The translations under genes and the position numbers were made by a program. Of a DNA stretch of 59,361 bases, positions 25,431 through 34,130 are shown in pieces (position 1 is the stretch's first letter; the number at the start of each line of letters is the position of its first letter). The notes below the pieces were generated by a model that saw only the letters and a list, made by a program, of their open reading frames with translations, ran no database searches and was not told where the DNA came from. This DNA comes from Acholeplasmataceae bacterium UBA5769 (GTDB lineage Bacteria; Bacillota_I; Bacilli_A; Acholeplasmatales; Acholeplasmataceae), in contig DIER01000035.1 of the NCBI GenBank assembly GCA_002418725.1, positions 6,645 through 66,005 of the forward strand. Direction: 5' to 3'.

Positions 25431-26580
25431 CAGTTATTTTAGCATTCAATCACAAACCGATCTATCCGCAGCTGATTTTAAAGTGCTCGCGCTTTTATAC
25501 CAACCCTTGATGGGACTTGAAGCACATGCACTTTATACAACGTTTTATCAGCTCACCAACAAGACCAACCGCAACCGATACACGCACGCGGAACTTTTTG
25601 ATTTACTTAATGTTAAACAAACTGATTTCTTGAAAATGCGTCATAAACTCGAAGCGCTCAATCTTTTGGTCGTTTATCATAGAGAAGATGATTATATTTA
25701 TCAAATGAAAGCACCACTGACCGCGAAAAGTTTTTTAGTCGATACGATTTTTGGTTCTTATTTACAAAGTGAGATTGGTGAGAAAAACGTCAACTTACTC
25801 ACTGAAATGTTTAAGATGGATATCGCATCTTTAGATGGCTATGAAAATATCACCAAATCATTTGATGAACTTTATGAATTTAAAAGCATGAATTTACTCT
25901 CTGTTTCTCATCCACTTCAAGGCAGACAATCGAATGGGGGTTCACATTTAAACTACAAGTTTAATTATGAAGCGTTCGTTGAGCATTTGCCAGAACGATT
26001 GAAAACATCACAGCTTTTAACCGATAAATTCAAAGAACAAATCAATAAAATCGCTTTTGTCTATCAATACGATGTTATGGATATGGTTTCAGTCTACGAA
26101 GCTGCTGCAAGATCAAACCGTATGGCAACATTCGCACAAATAAACTTAAAAGCGAAACAATATTATGAAGAAAAGCATCAGCTCTTAACCGTTAAGAAAA
26201 AAGAGACAACCCCACAAATGCTGGATCAAGCTGCACCACAAGTCATCATTCAAAAATATGCAAAAACCGATCAACAAGGGCTAGCTTTACAGACAGCAAC
26301 GCAGCTCTTGGAAAGAAATGCAGTGGAACCAGGCATTATCAACGTCATTTTGATACTTGTCTTAAAGCATAAAGATGGTATCTTACCTAACATCAATTAC
26401 ATGGAGAAAGTGCTTCATGATTGGCTAAATAAAGGTGTTCAAACGACAGAAGATGCGATCAGGCATTCCGCGAAACTTGAGACACAGTATGAAACCAAAA
26501 AGAAATCTGAACGCGTGAGCGTTAAAGAGCCTGATTGGATGGATGAGTATATCGAAGAACTCGCTAAAATGGAGGGATAA
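25420..26580 (+). CDS. dnaB: Primosomal replication initiation protein DnaB (Bacillus type)
   Basis: A 386-residue DnaB/DnaD-family protein, not the replicative helicase. In Bacillus it helps load the helicase at oriC together with DnaD and DnaI. The N-terminal winged-helix region (DLSAADFKVLALLYQPLMG) is clear. The C-terminal DnaB_2 domain has VEPGIINVILILVL and YMEKVLHDWLNKGV near residues 305-345. It overlaps coaE by 11 bases and is followed at once by dnaI, the partner loader. Confidence 0.88.
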   Translation: MKNSSYFSIQSQTDLSAADFKVLALLYQPLMGLEAHALYTTFYQLTNKTNRNRYTHAELFDLLNVKQTDFLKMRHKLEALNLLVVYHREDDYIYQMKAPLTAKSFLVDTIFGSYLQSEIGEKNVNLLTEMFKMDIASLDGYENITKSFDELYEFKSMNLLSVSHPLQGRQSNGGSHLNYKFNYEAFVEHLPERLKTSQLLTDKFKEQINKIAFVYQYDVMDMVSVYEAAARSNRMATFAQINLKAKQYYEEKHQLLTVKKKETTPQMLDQAAPQVIIQKYAKTDQQGLALQTATQLLERNAVEPGIINVILILVLKHKDGILPNINYMEKVLHDWLNKGVQTTEDAIRHSAKLETQYETKKKSERVSVKEPDWMDEYIEELAKMEG

Positions 26581-26582
26581 TG

Positions 26583-27398
26583 ATGACACTTGAAGACATG
26601 AAAAAGGTTGTTTTTGAGGATCCTGAGACACGGAACTTACACATTTCTGATGTTGATATTTACAAAGTTTACGTCTACATTCAAGATCGGGATCAAAAGA
26701 AAGCCATCGATGGGTATAGACCTGTCCTAAAGACAGATCCTTACATCGAAATTGTATATGAACCGACCAAAGAAAAAGAGATGGAACTAAAGAAGAATCG
26801 CATTCGAAAACATTTAAAATTTTACGACAGTGAAATCTACATTCAAGATGCATCGTTGTCTCGTTTTGAAGTGTTTAACGAAGAAAGAGAAAAAGCTTAC
26901 CGTTTGGCTAAAGATTTTATTGACGGCTACAGAAGAGATCACTACATGAAAGGTCTTTATATTTACGGAAAGTACGCCACAGGTAAAAGCTATTTACTTT
27001 CTGCGATTGCACAAGCGCTCGCTGAGAAAAATATCACGGTACTCTTTGTTTACATGCCTGATTTGGTGAGATCCATTAGACAAGGTATGAACGAGGGCAA
27101 CATGGAAGAAAGAATCAATCAGTTAAAACAAGCAGATATCTTGATGATGGATGATTTAGGTGGCGAAAACATGACACCGTGGTTTCGCGATGAAGTGTTA
27201 GTACCGATTGTACAATACCGTTTATCGGCGAAACTTCCCGTCTTTATGACCTCTAATTATGAGTTTGTTGGACTGGTGGATGTGATGACAGTTACAAAAG
27301 ATGAGACCAACCGGGTGAAGGCTGCAAGACTCATTCAGCGGATTAAAGATTTGATGACCTATGTGAAATTATCGTCTGATCAATACCCTGATCGCTAG
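26583..27398 (+). CDS. dnaI: Helicase loader DnaI
   Basis: A 271-residue AAA+ ATPase that loads the replicative helicase onto DNA. Walker A GKYATGKSYLL is near residue 132, Walker B ILMMDDLGGE near 190, and a sensor-like TSNYEF near 225. The N-terminal region, which in Bacillus binds helicase, is shorter and without a visible zinc site. Two adjacent ATGs (26580, 26583) follow the GGAGGG site inside the dnaB end; spacing favours the second. Confidence 0.9.
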   Translation: MTLEDMKKVVFEDPETRNLHISDVDIYKVYVYIQDRDQKKAIDGYRPVLKTDPYIEIVYEPTKEKEMELKKNRIRKHLKFYDSEIYIQDASLSRFEVFNEEREKAYRLAKDFIDGYRRDHYMKGLYIYGKYATGKSYLLSAIAQALAEKNITVLFVYMPDLVRSIRQGMNEGNMEERINQLKQADILMMDDLGGENMTPWFRDEVLVPIVQYRLSAKLPVFMTSNYEFVGLVDVMTVTKDETNRVKAARLIQRIKDLMTYVKLSSDQYPDR

Positions 27399-27401
27399 GT
27401 C

Positions 27402-27429
27402 TTGCAAAATCATGAATTAGTGATATAAT
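27402..27429 (+). promoter_or_regulatory. Promoter of the T-box/thrS transcript
   Basis: TTGCAA and TATAAT with 16 bases between, just after dnaI. Predicted start of the leader is near 27436. Confidence 0.65.
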
Positions 27430-27435
27430 GATGAA

Positions 27436-27641
27436 TAGAACGATGATAAGGACATGGTAACATCACATGAAGCGACGCAGGACGGTGAGAGCTGCGAACA
27501 GATGTTTATTACTCCCTTTGAGTTGGCCTCGAAAGATGTGCCCGGTTCGCCCCGTTATCGGTAGGATAAGTGCTAGCATTGCTAGAACTAAGGTGGTACC
27601 ACGCAAAAACAGATGCGCCCTTAGCCAAAGGGCGTTTTTTT
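27436..27641 (+). promoter_or_regulatory. T-box riboswitch controlling thrS
   Basis: The conserved T-box sequence AAGGTGGTACCACG is at 27590-27603. It is preceded by a long stem I (GATAA near 27445 pairing with TTATC near 27555) and a stem III (GCTAG repeats near 27572-27586). It is followed by the terminator CGCCCTT/AAGGGCG plus T-run (27616-27641). Uncharged tRNA-Thr would stabilise the antiterminator. An ACT triplet at 27511-27513 is a candidate Thr specifier, but I did not fold the RNA, so its placement in the specifier loop is tentative. Confidence 0.9.
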
Positions 27642-27662
27642 ATTTATAAAAGGAGTGAAAGT

Positions 27663-29585
27663 ATGATTAAAGTTACATTTCCAGATGGAAGTATCAAAGC
27701 ATTTGAAAAAGGTGTTAGCGCACTTGAGGTTGCTGAATCGATTTCAAGTGGCTTAGCTAAGAAGGCTTTAGCTGCTGTTTTTAACAAGCAGTATGTTGAA
27801 TTATCGAGACGACTCGAAGAAGATGGTCTCATTGAAATCTTAACTGAAAAAGATCCACGCATCACGGATGTGATTAACCATAGCACAGCCCATTTGATGG
27901 CTCAAGCCATTAAACGGATGTATCCAGGTGCTTGTTTTGGTGTTGGCCCTGCGATTGAGGAAGGTTTTTACTATGATGTCGATTTCGGTGATGCAAAAGT
28001 AACGGATGAAGATCTACCTAAAATTGAGGCGTTGATGCAAAAGCTTGCAGCAGAAGATTTTAAGATAGAACGTCATGAAGTCTCCTATGAAGAAGCGAAA
28101 AAAATCTTTGCAAGTGACCCTTATAAACTTGAACTGATTGAAGAATTTAAAGAAGACGGGTTAACGGTCTATACACAAGGTGAATTTACTGATCTTTGTC
28201 GTGGTGGACATGTTTTATCAACCAAGAGTTTAAAAAATTTCAAACTGTTAAATCTTGCAGGCGCTTATTGGAGAGGTAACTCAAACAATAAAATGCTCGT
28301 GAGAATTTATGGTACTTCCTTTTTGACAAAGAAAGAGTTAGATGCATATCTACAACTTTTAGAAGAAAGAAAACAAAGAGATCACCGTAAACTCGGTAAA
28401 GAGTTAGATCTGTTCTTGATTTCAAAAGAAGTGGGTGCGGGACTACCTTTCTGGCTACCTAAAGGTGCGACTGTTAGAAGAACCATTGAACGCTACATCA
28501 CTGATAAAGAATTAAGTTTAGGTTATTTCCACGTTTATACACCTATTCTCGCTAACGTTGATCTCTATAAGACTTCAGGACACTGGGATCATTACCAAGA
28601 TTCCATGTTTCCGCCGATGGACATGGGTGATGGCGAAATGCTCGTGATTCGCCCCATGAACTGCCCACACCACATGATCATGTATAAAAATGATGTGCAC
28701 AGCTATCGTGAACTTCCTTTAAGAATTGCAGAACTCGGCATGATGCATCGTTATGAAAAGAGTGGTGCTTTATCGGGCTTGCAGCGTGTCAGAGAAATGA
28801 CATTAAACGATGCCCATATCTTTGTACGTCCCGATCAAATCAAAGATGAATTTAAGCGAACTGTTGAATTGATGCTTGCGGTATATAAAGATTTTAACAT
28901 CACCGATTATCAGTTTAGACTGAGTTACCGCGACCCACAAGATTCGCATAAATATTTCCCAGATGATGACATGTGGAATAAAGCAGAACAGATGCTTAAA
29001 GAAGCGATGGATGAGATTGGTGCTGATTATTATGAAGCGATTGGTGAAGCTGCATTCTATGGACCTAAACTTGATGTTCAAGTGAAGACTGCACTAGGCA
29101 ATGCAGAAACCTTGTCAACGATCCAAATTGACTTCTTATTGCCACAACGCTTTGATTTAACGTATGTGGGTGAAGATGGGAAAAATATTTATCGTCCTGT
29201 GGTCATCCATCGTGGGATTGTTTCAACGATGGAACGTTTCGTGGCTTATTTAATCGAAGAATATAAAGGCGCATTCCCTTTCTGGCTCGCACCTGTACAG
29301 GTGAAAGTGTTACCTGTCAATGTTACCCACCACATGGATTATGTGATGGATATTCATGAGGCTTTAAAACAAGCAGGATACCGTGTTGAATCTGATTTAA
29401 GAGAAGAAAAACTAGGTTATAAGATCAGAGAAACACAAACCATGAAAATCCCTTATTCGCTTGTCTTAGGAGATAAAGAAAAAGCAGAAAGACTTGTAAC
29501 TTATCGCAAATATGGTGAAACAGACCAAATTACCGTGCCATTTAAGGACTTTTTAGCGATGATTCAACAAGAAAATAAAAAATAA
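27663..29585 (+). CDS. thrS: Threonyl-tRNA synthetase
   Basis: A 640-residue class II synthetase charging tRNA-Thr. It has an N-terminal TGS domain (about 1-62), then an editing domain with HSTAHLMAQA and the TDLCRGGH zinc/His motif. The catalytic core follows: motif 2 region MHRYEKSGALSGL, zinc-binding Cys in NCPHHM, and GxFYGPKLD near 460. The anticodon-binding domain is C-terminal (about 540-640). ATG 27663 has AAGGAG eight bases before it; longer in-frame versions run into the T-box. Regulation by charging level is implied by the leader. Confidence 0.97.
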   Translation: MIKVTFPDGSIKAFEKGVSALEVAESISSGLAKKALAAVFNKQYVELSRRLEEDGLIEILTEKDPRITDVINHSTAHLMAQAIKRMYPGACFGVGPAIEEGFYYDVDFGDAKVTDEDLPKIEALMQKLAAEDFKIERHEVSYEEAKKIFASDPYKLELIEEFKEDGLTVYTQGEFTDLCRGGHVLSTKSLKNFKLLNLAGAYWRGNSNNKMLVRIYGTSFLTKKELDAYLQLLEERKQRDHRKLGKELDLFLISKEVGAGLPFWLPKGATVRRTIERYITDKELSLGYFHVYTPILANVDLYKTSGHWDHYQDSMFPPMDMGDGEMLVIRPMNCPHHMIMYKNDVHSYRELPLRIAELGMMHRYEKSGALSGLQRVREMTLNDAHIFVRPDQIKDEFKRTVELMLAVYKDFNITDYQFRLSYRDPQDSHKYFPDDDMWNKAEQMLKEAMDEIGADYYEAIGEAAFYGPKLDVQVKTALGNAETLSTIQIDFLLPQRFDLTYVGEDGKNIYRPVVIHRGIVSTMERFVAYLIEEYKGAFPFWLAPVQVKVLPVNVTHHMDYVMDIHEALKQAGYRVESDLREEKLGYKIRETQTMKIPYSLVLGDKEKAERLVTYRKYGETDQITVPFKDFLAMIQQENKK

Positions 29586-29621
29586 TATAAAATAATTGAA
29601 TAAAAAATAAAATAATTATGA

Positions 29622-29627
29622 TATAAT
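29622..29627 (+). promoter_or_regulatory. -10 box candidate for the micro-ORF/ABC exporter operon
   Basis: TATAAT about 34 bases before the 29-codon ORF. TTGAAT at 29596-29601 is 20 bases away, longer than ideal. Confidence 0.4.
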
Positions 29628-29660
29628 AATGACGGTGAATCGTAAAAAAAGGGGGATACC

Positions 29661-29750
29661 ATGTTGAATATAATGGGTATTGCTATTGGCGGAATCATCG
29701 TCATTATTTTAATTGCTTTAATCTTTATCTTAGGGGATAAAGAGTCTTAA
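29661..29750 (+). CDS. 29-residue single-span membrane micropeptide
   Basis: ATG 29661 to TAA 29750 encodes MLNIMGIAIGG, then a continuous hydrophobic stretch of Ile/Val/Leu, ending LGDKES. It is a single membrane helix with a short charged tail. An AGGGGG ribosome site lies six bases before the ATG and a promoter-like -10 before that, better start signals than chance ORFs here have. It precedes the ABC exporter genes by 28 bases, so it may be a small subunit, a regulator or a leader peptide. No family recognised. Confidence 0.6.
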   Translation: MLNIMGIAIGGIIVIILIALIFILGDKES

Positions 29751-29778
29751 AACAAAAAAACAAAGAGAGGTAGACATC

Positions 29779-30681
29779 ATGTTAGAAGTCAAAAATGCCA
29801 GAATGCTTTATGGTGATTTGGTCGCTGTCGATCATTTATCATTTACCATAAAACCAGGCGATATTTTTGGATTGCTTGGTACCAATGGTGCCGGAAAAAC
29901 AACGACTTTCCGTATGATCATGGGCTTACTTGAGCCTACGGAAGGCGAGGTCCTTTACCATGGACAGCATGTCGGATATCATAACGTCAATGAGATTGGC
30001 TATATGATTGAAGAACGTTCCTTATTAACAAAGATTACCGTCAAAGAATTGATGCTTTATTTTGGTCAATTAAAAGATATGGAACCACGTGTGATCATGG
30101 AACGTTTAGATTATTGGTTAGAACGTTTTGGCATCACGGAATACAAAAACAAGAAGATTAAAGAACTTTCCAAAGGAAATCAACAAAAAATCCAGTTTAT
30201 TTCTGCAATTATTAACAACCCTAAACTTCTGGTTTTAGACGAACCCTTCTCAGGATTAGACCCCATCAATACAGAACTTTTCGTCGAGGTCATTCGCGAT
30301 TTCCAAAAACAAGGTGCGATGGTTGTTTTCTCATCCCATCAACTCGATCATGTGGAATCATTTTGTGAGGAGTTAATCGTTTTAGAAAAGGGTAAAGTGA
30401 TTATTGAAGGACGTATTGATCAAGTTAAGAAAGATTTTAAGAAGCTTAACATCAAGATTAAAGGTGATGTTGATCCAGACACCTTAAGACAAATCCCTGG
30501 TGTCTATCAAGTACTTGAAAACGTCAATGAAACCATTGTTAAAATTGAAAATGATGACGTTGCGAAACGCGTCTTTGATTATGTTAAAACATGCAACAAC
30601 ATCACAAAATATGATGTTGAGCAGGCATCCTTATCAGAAATTTTTATTGCAAAGGTAGGTCGTACACATGAAAAAGTTTAA
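29779..30681 (+). CDS. ABC transporter ATP-binding protein (NatA-like)
   Basis: A 300-residue cytoplasmic ATPase of the ABC-2/NatA exporter type. Walker A is GTNGAGKTTT (about 37-46), the signature is ELSKGNQQKIQ (about 133-143), Walker B is LLVLDEPFSGLDP, and the H-loop is SSHQLDHVE. The C-terminal 80 residues form the extra domain seen in this subfamily. GAGAGGT precedes the ATG. It overlaps the permease gene by 14 bases. Substrate is unknown; NatAB exports sodium, but related pairs export drugs or peptides. Confidence 0.92.
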   Translation: MLEVKNARMLYGDLVAVDHLSFTIKPGDIFGLLGTNGAGKTTTFRMIMGLLEPTEGEVLYHGQHVGYHNVNEIGYMIEERSLLTKITVKELMLYFGQLKDMEPRVIMERLDYWLERFGITEYKNKKIKELSKGNQQKIQFISAIINNPKLLVLDEPFSGLDPINTELFVEVIRDFQKQGAMVVFSSHQLDHVESFCEELIVLEKGKVIIEGRIDQVKKDFKKLNIKIKGDVDPDTLRQIPGVYQVLENVNETIVKIENDDVAKRVFDYVKTCNNITKYDVEQASLSEIFIAKVGRTHEKV

Positions 30682-31957
30682 ATTTCTTGTCAAGTTTGGC
30701 TTACTGAAACGTATCGGCAGAAAATCCTTTTTGATTGCTAATTTAGTGATTGCAATCTTGTCGATTGCGATCATCAATATGCCATCGATCATTGCTTTAT
30801 TTAGCAGTGACGCTGATCAAATCACGGATATTACGATTCAAGTAAGTGATAGCATTGGTATTGAAACTTTGGTCGATGACCTTGATCAAAAGTTTAACCA
30901 AGGGTTACCCGCTAAATTTTATCTTTTATCAGCAACCGATCCAGCACCAACAGCCTCAGATATCGAAGCTTTTTGGGCAGATTCTGAAGTTGATGTGTTG
31001 TTCGTTTTTGGTGGTACTGAAGAAAATCCCATCATTGAGATTTATTCAAAAATGCCTCATCTAAACGCAAGTTTTGCGAATCAAATTGAACTACAGTTGA
31101 TCAGTTATCAACTCGGTGGTGCTTATGAAAGACCCGTATTTACAAACTTTTTAGCACCCGACTATGAAGATCCTGAAGCAGGCATGATGGTGGGTTCCAT
31201 CGCAAGTATCCTCGTTCTTCCACTCTTTATTTTAGTGACCATGGCTACTCAGTTTGTAGGGGTTGATATCATTGAAGAAAAATCGACAAAAGCGATCGAA
31301 ACCATTATCGCGAGTGTTCCTGCAAACATCCATTTCTTATCTAAAATTGTGGCAGCCATCAGTTTTGTCATCATTCAAGGGGGGTTAATGCTTTTTTATG
31401 GGGTTCTTGCAACGATGGTTTCAAAACTCTTTGCCCAATCACCAGGTGTCAATCTGCCTGATGGTCAAGGATCACTACTCGATTATGTGGCACAAATCAT
31501 GCCCAATTGGCCATCCGTATTATTGATGAGTTTACTGTTCATGATTGTTGGGACGCTATTCTACTTACTCATTGCTGCCATCTTTGCATCCATGGCTGTT
31601 ACCCAAGAGGATTATCAACAGTTTCAATCTCCTTTAATGCTCATGTTACTCGGCGGATTCTATATTGGTATTTTCGCACCAATGGCAGGAGGAGAAGGTT
31701 TTATGAGAGTGATGGCGTTTGTACCTATCTTCACACCGATGGTCGCACCTGTTGCGATGGCAGGTGGGATACTTTCCATGCTGCAAGCTGTTATTGCACT
31801 CTTTGTGATGATCTTGTTCTTAGTGGTGTCCGTTTATTTTCTTTCCCCTGTTTATAAGGTAGCAATTTTAAATTATGACCAAACAAAGTTCTTTAAACGT
31901 ATTGGTGATAATTTTAAGAAAGCATTCCAGTCGACAAAAAAATCTCCTAAGAAATAA
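30668..31957 (+). CDS. ABC-2 type permease (NatB-like)
   Basis: A 429-residue membrane subunit pairing with the ATPase just upstream. There is one N-terminal helix (about 20-42), a large extracellular domain (about 45-170), then five or six membrane helices, as in ABC2_membrane_3 proteins. The motif VDIIEEKSTKAIETIIASVP after the second helix is typical of NatB/YhaP-like permeases. A short basic tail ends the protein. Substrate cannot be told from sequence. Confidence 0.88.
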   Translation: MKKFKFLVKFGLLKRIGRKSFLIANLVIAILSIAIINMPSIIALFSSDADQITDITIQVSDSIGIETLVDDLDQKFNQGLPAKFYLLSATDPAPTASDIEAFWADSEVDVLFVFGGTEENPIIEIYSKMPHLNASFANQIELQLISYQLGGAYERPVFTNFLAPDYEDPEAGMMVGSIASILVLPLFILVTMATQFVGVDIIEEKSTKAIETIIASVPANIHFLSKIVAAISFVIIQGGLMLFYGVLATMVSKLFAQSPGVNLPDGQGSLLDYVAQIMPNWPSVLLMSLLFMIVGTLFYLLIAAIFASMAVTQEDYQQFQSPLMLMLLGGFYIGIFAPMAGGEGFMRVMAFVPIFTPMVAPVAMAGGILSMLQAVIALFVMILFLVVSVYFLSPVYKVAILNYDQTKFFKRIGDNFKKAFQSTKKSPKK

Positions 31958-31961
31958 GACG

Positions 31962-31995
31962 AAAAAAAAGGCGTTCCAATCAGAACGTCTTTTTT
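31962..31995. terminator. Bidirectional terminator between the ABC exporter and ptsH
   Basis: AAGGCGTTC pairs with GAACGTCTT (9 bp, one G-T pair, six-base loop). It has a T-run on the plus side and an A-run on the other, so it can serve both converging genes. Confidence 0.85.
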
Positions 31996-32002
31996 GATGC
32001 AT

Positions 32003-32263
32003 TTAATCAATAAATTGTTGGATGCGCAAGTATTTTTCGATCTCATCTAAATAGTGTTGATGCTTTTCATCGACACGAATCTTAAACACTTCACCTTTGG
32101 CTAATCCAAGGCTCATGATCGCCATAATCGATTTTGCATCAGCAACAAAATCCTTGTGGATGAGATAAACATCCACAGGCAAGGAAGCGATAAATTTCAC
32201 AAAATTTGTCGCAGGACGTGCATGTAAACCTGTTTCTGAGGTTAAGATGTATGTTCTTTCCAT
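32003..32263 (-). CDS. ptsH: Phosphocarrier protein HPr
   Basis: An 86-residue PTS phosphocarrier. His14 in TGLHARPA takes phosphate from Enzyme I. Ser45 in AKSIMAIMSLG corresponds to the regulatory Ser46 phosphorylated by HPr kinase in Firmicutes, so carbon catabolite control through HPr-Ser-P is possible. The gene overlaps the 3' end of ptsI by 22 bases and lies downstream of it, the reverse of the usual ptsH-ptsI order. No Enzyme II is nearby. Confidence 0.95.
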   Translation of the reverse strand: MERTYILTSETGLHARPATNFVKFIASLPVDVYLIHKDFVADAKSIMAIMSLGLAKGEVFKIRVDEKHQHYLDEIEKYLRIQQFID

Positions 32264-33981
32264 GAGATATCTCCTTCACTATGGATGATTTTTTTAAGCT
32301 CTTTGAGCACTTGCTCTTCACTATCGTATTTTAACACGGATAAGGCAAATTGGTTTAATTTGTCAAAAGAATTCAAACTGAGATGTCTTCTCATGCGCAG
32401 AATATCACTTGGTGTCATCGATAACTCATCCACACCTAAACCCATAAGAAGTAGACCTTGCATCTTATGACCAGCCATTTCACCGCACACAGAAACCGAG
32501 ATGTTTGCTTTTTTTGCTGCTTCAACAACCATCATAATCATTTTCAGTATGGCGGGGTGTAAAGGTTGGTAATAAGCATTGACGGCTTCATTTGTCCGGT
32601 CTGCAGCAAACGTGTATTGAATCAAATCGTTTGTACCAATCGAGAAGAAGTCAGCTTCCTTAGCTAAGCTATCTGCAATCATAACCGCAGAAGGCACTTC
32701 AATCATGATCCCTAATTGAAAGGAACCAAAAGGGATGTTTTTTTCTGTGAAATCCATTTGAATCTCTTTGATGATTTTCTTAACGCTCATCAATTCATCT
32801 TTGGTTGCAATCATGGGAATCATGATCTTTAAATTGCCATAGACGCTTGCTCTGAGGAGTGCTCTGAGTTGCACATAAAAGAGTTCTGGATGGGATAACG
32901 ATAATCTAATGGCACGTTTTCCTAAGAAAGGATTCAATTCGTGATCCACATGAAGGTAAGAAAGGTATTTATCGCCACCAATATCAAGTGTTCGAATGGT
33001 GACAGGTTTACCCTTCATGTGCGATAAAACCTCTTTATATGCTTGAAATTGCTCTTCCTCTGAAGGAACATCAAGACGGTCCATATAAAGGAGTTCGGTT
33101 CGGAAGAGTCCGATACCTTCAGCATCATGCTCGAGTACTAAATCAAGATCTTTGGGTGAACCGATGTTTGCCATCAGTTTAAGGGTGTGTTGATCGGATG
33201 TTCGTGAGGGAAGTCCAATATATGCAGATAAGGTAGATAAGTGATGGAAGTAATCTGCACGTTTTGCTAAATAAGTTTGTTTGGTTTCATCATCGAAATG
33301 AAGCAGAACACGTCCAGTGAAGCCATCTATGATGATTTCATCGCCATGTTTCGCTTTCTTTAAAATATCTTTTGCCCCTGCAACAGCAGGAATACCTAAA
33401 AGACGTGCGATGATGGCACTATGCGATGTTTTTCCACCTTGTTCTGTGATAAATCCTTTGACAAAAGTGGTGTTCAGCTGGGTTGTTTCAGAAGGGGTAA
33501 TGTCTTCACCGATAAGGATGACATCTTCCGTGATATCGTTGATATCATGTCCTTCAATCCCTAAAGCATAAGATAAAATACGTTCTGAGACGTCTTTAAG
33601 GTCGATGGCACGTTCCCTTAAATACTGATTGTCCAAATCCTTAAATAACGTTAAAAAACGTCCAACAACCGTATGCAGTGCATACGTAAGATTTACCTTT
33701 TCATGAACGATCATCGCTTCAACGGATGTTTTGATTTCTGGGTCATCGGCTATCATTAAGTGTGCATCAAAAATTTTAGATGTTTCAACACCAAAACGTT
33801 CGATGGATTTCTTTTTAAGCTTTTCAATCGCTTTTTTGGTTTGATGAATGGCTTCATGATAACGTCTTATCTCAAGATCGGGATCTAGAATAAAACGTTT
33901 GTTGGTATCGATTTGCGGTTTTGTCAGTTTAAAAGCCTTCGCAATCGCGTAGCCTTTACTGACGGGAATCCCTTTAATCAT
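32242..33981 (-). CDS. ptsI: PTS Enzyme I (phosphoenolpyruvate-protein phosphotransferase)
   Basis: A 579-residue enzyme that moves phosphate from PEP to HPr. The phosphorylated His is in GGKTSHSAIIAR near residue 190. PEP-binding motifs include GLFRTELLYM near 290, GTNDLIQYT near 450 and the catalytic Cys of VSVCGEMAG near 500. The length is normal. The ATG at 33981 follows AGGGAGG. The 5' region holds a -10 box and a perfect palindrome around the expected transcription start. Confidence 0.96.
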   Translation of the reverse strand: MIKGIPVSKGYAIAKAFKLTKPQIDTNKRFILDPDLEIRRYHEAIHQTKKAIEKLKKKSIERFGVETSKIFDAHLMIADDPEIKTSVEAMIVHEKVNLTYALHTVVGRFLTLFKDLDNQYLRERAIDLKDVSERILSYALGIEGHDINDITEDVILIGEDITPSETTQLNTTFVKGFITEQGGKTSHSAIIARLLGIPAVAGAKDILKKAKHGDEIIIDGFTGRVLLHFDDETKQTYLAKRADYFHHLSTLSAYIGLPSRTSDQHTLKLMANIGSPKDLDLVLEHDAEGIGLFRTELLYMDRLDVPSEEEQFQAYKEVLSHMKGKPVTIRTLDIGGDKYLSYLHVDHELNPFLGKRAIRLSLSHPELFYVQLRALLRASVYGNLKIMIPMIATKDELMSVKKIIKEIQMDFTEKNIPFGSFQLGIMIEVPSAVMIADSLAKEADFFSIGTNDLIQYTFAADRTNEAVNAYYQPLHPAILKMIMMVVEAAKKANISVSVCGEMAGHKMQGLLLMGLGVDELSMTPSDILRMRRHLSLNSFDKLNQFALSVLKYDSEEQVLKELKKIIHSEGDISWKEHTS

Positions 33982-34002
33982 GTGGTTCCTCCCTGAATTT
34001 AC

Positions 34003-34036
34003 TGCATCACTTGTGATGCATCCTAGTTCAATTATA
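34003..34036 (-). promoter_or_regulatory. ptsI promoter -10 and downstream palindrome (candidate operator)
   Basis: On the minus strand TATAAT (34031-34036) is followed by TGCATCAC-N2-GTGATGCA (34003-34020), perfect 8-bp arms starting near +10. It could be a repressor operator or a 5' mRNA hairpin. Confidence 0.5.
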
Positions 34037-34104
34037 GCCTAAGATTGTCAAAAATGGGTGAAAATCAACATTTTCTCGTTTTCGTTGTAGAGTGAGTTAA
34101 CATT

Positions 34105-34113
34105 TGTTATAAT
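34105..34113 (+). promoter_or_regulatory. Extended -10 promoter of the Mrp-type ATPase gene
   Basis: TGTTATAAT (TG-N-TATAAT) 17 bases before the ATG, with GAGGTG between. Confidence 0.5.
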
Positions 34114-34130
34114 GGTTTCGAGGTGAAATT

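Noticed and set aside
26425..26853. 142-codon minus-strand ORF across dnaB/dnaI
   Set aside because: Antisense shadow of two recognised genes in one operon; Cys/Ser/Phe-rich sequence typical of such shadows.
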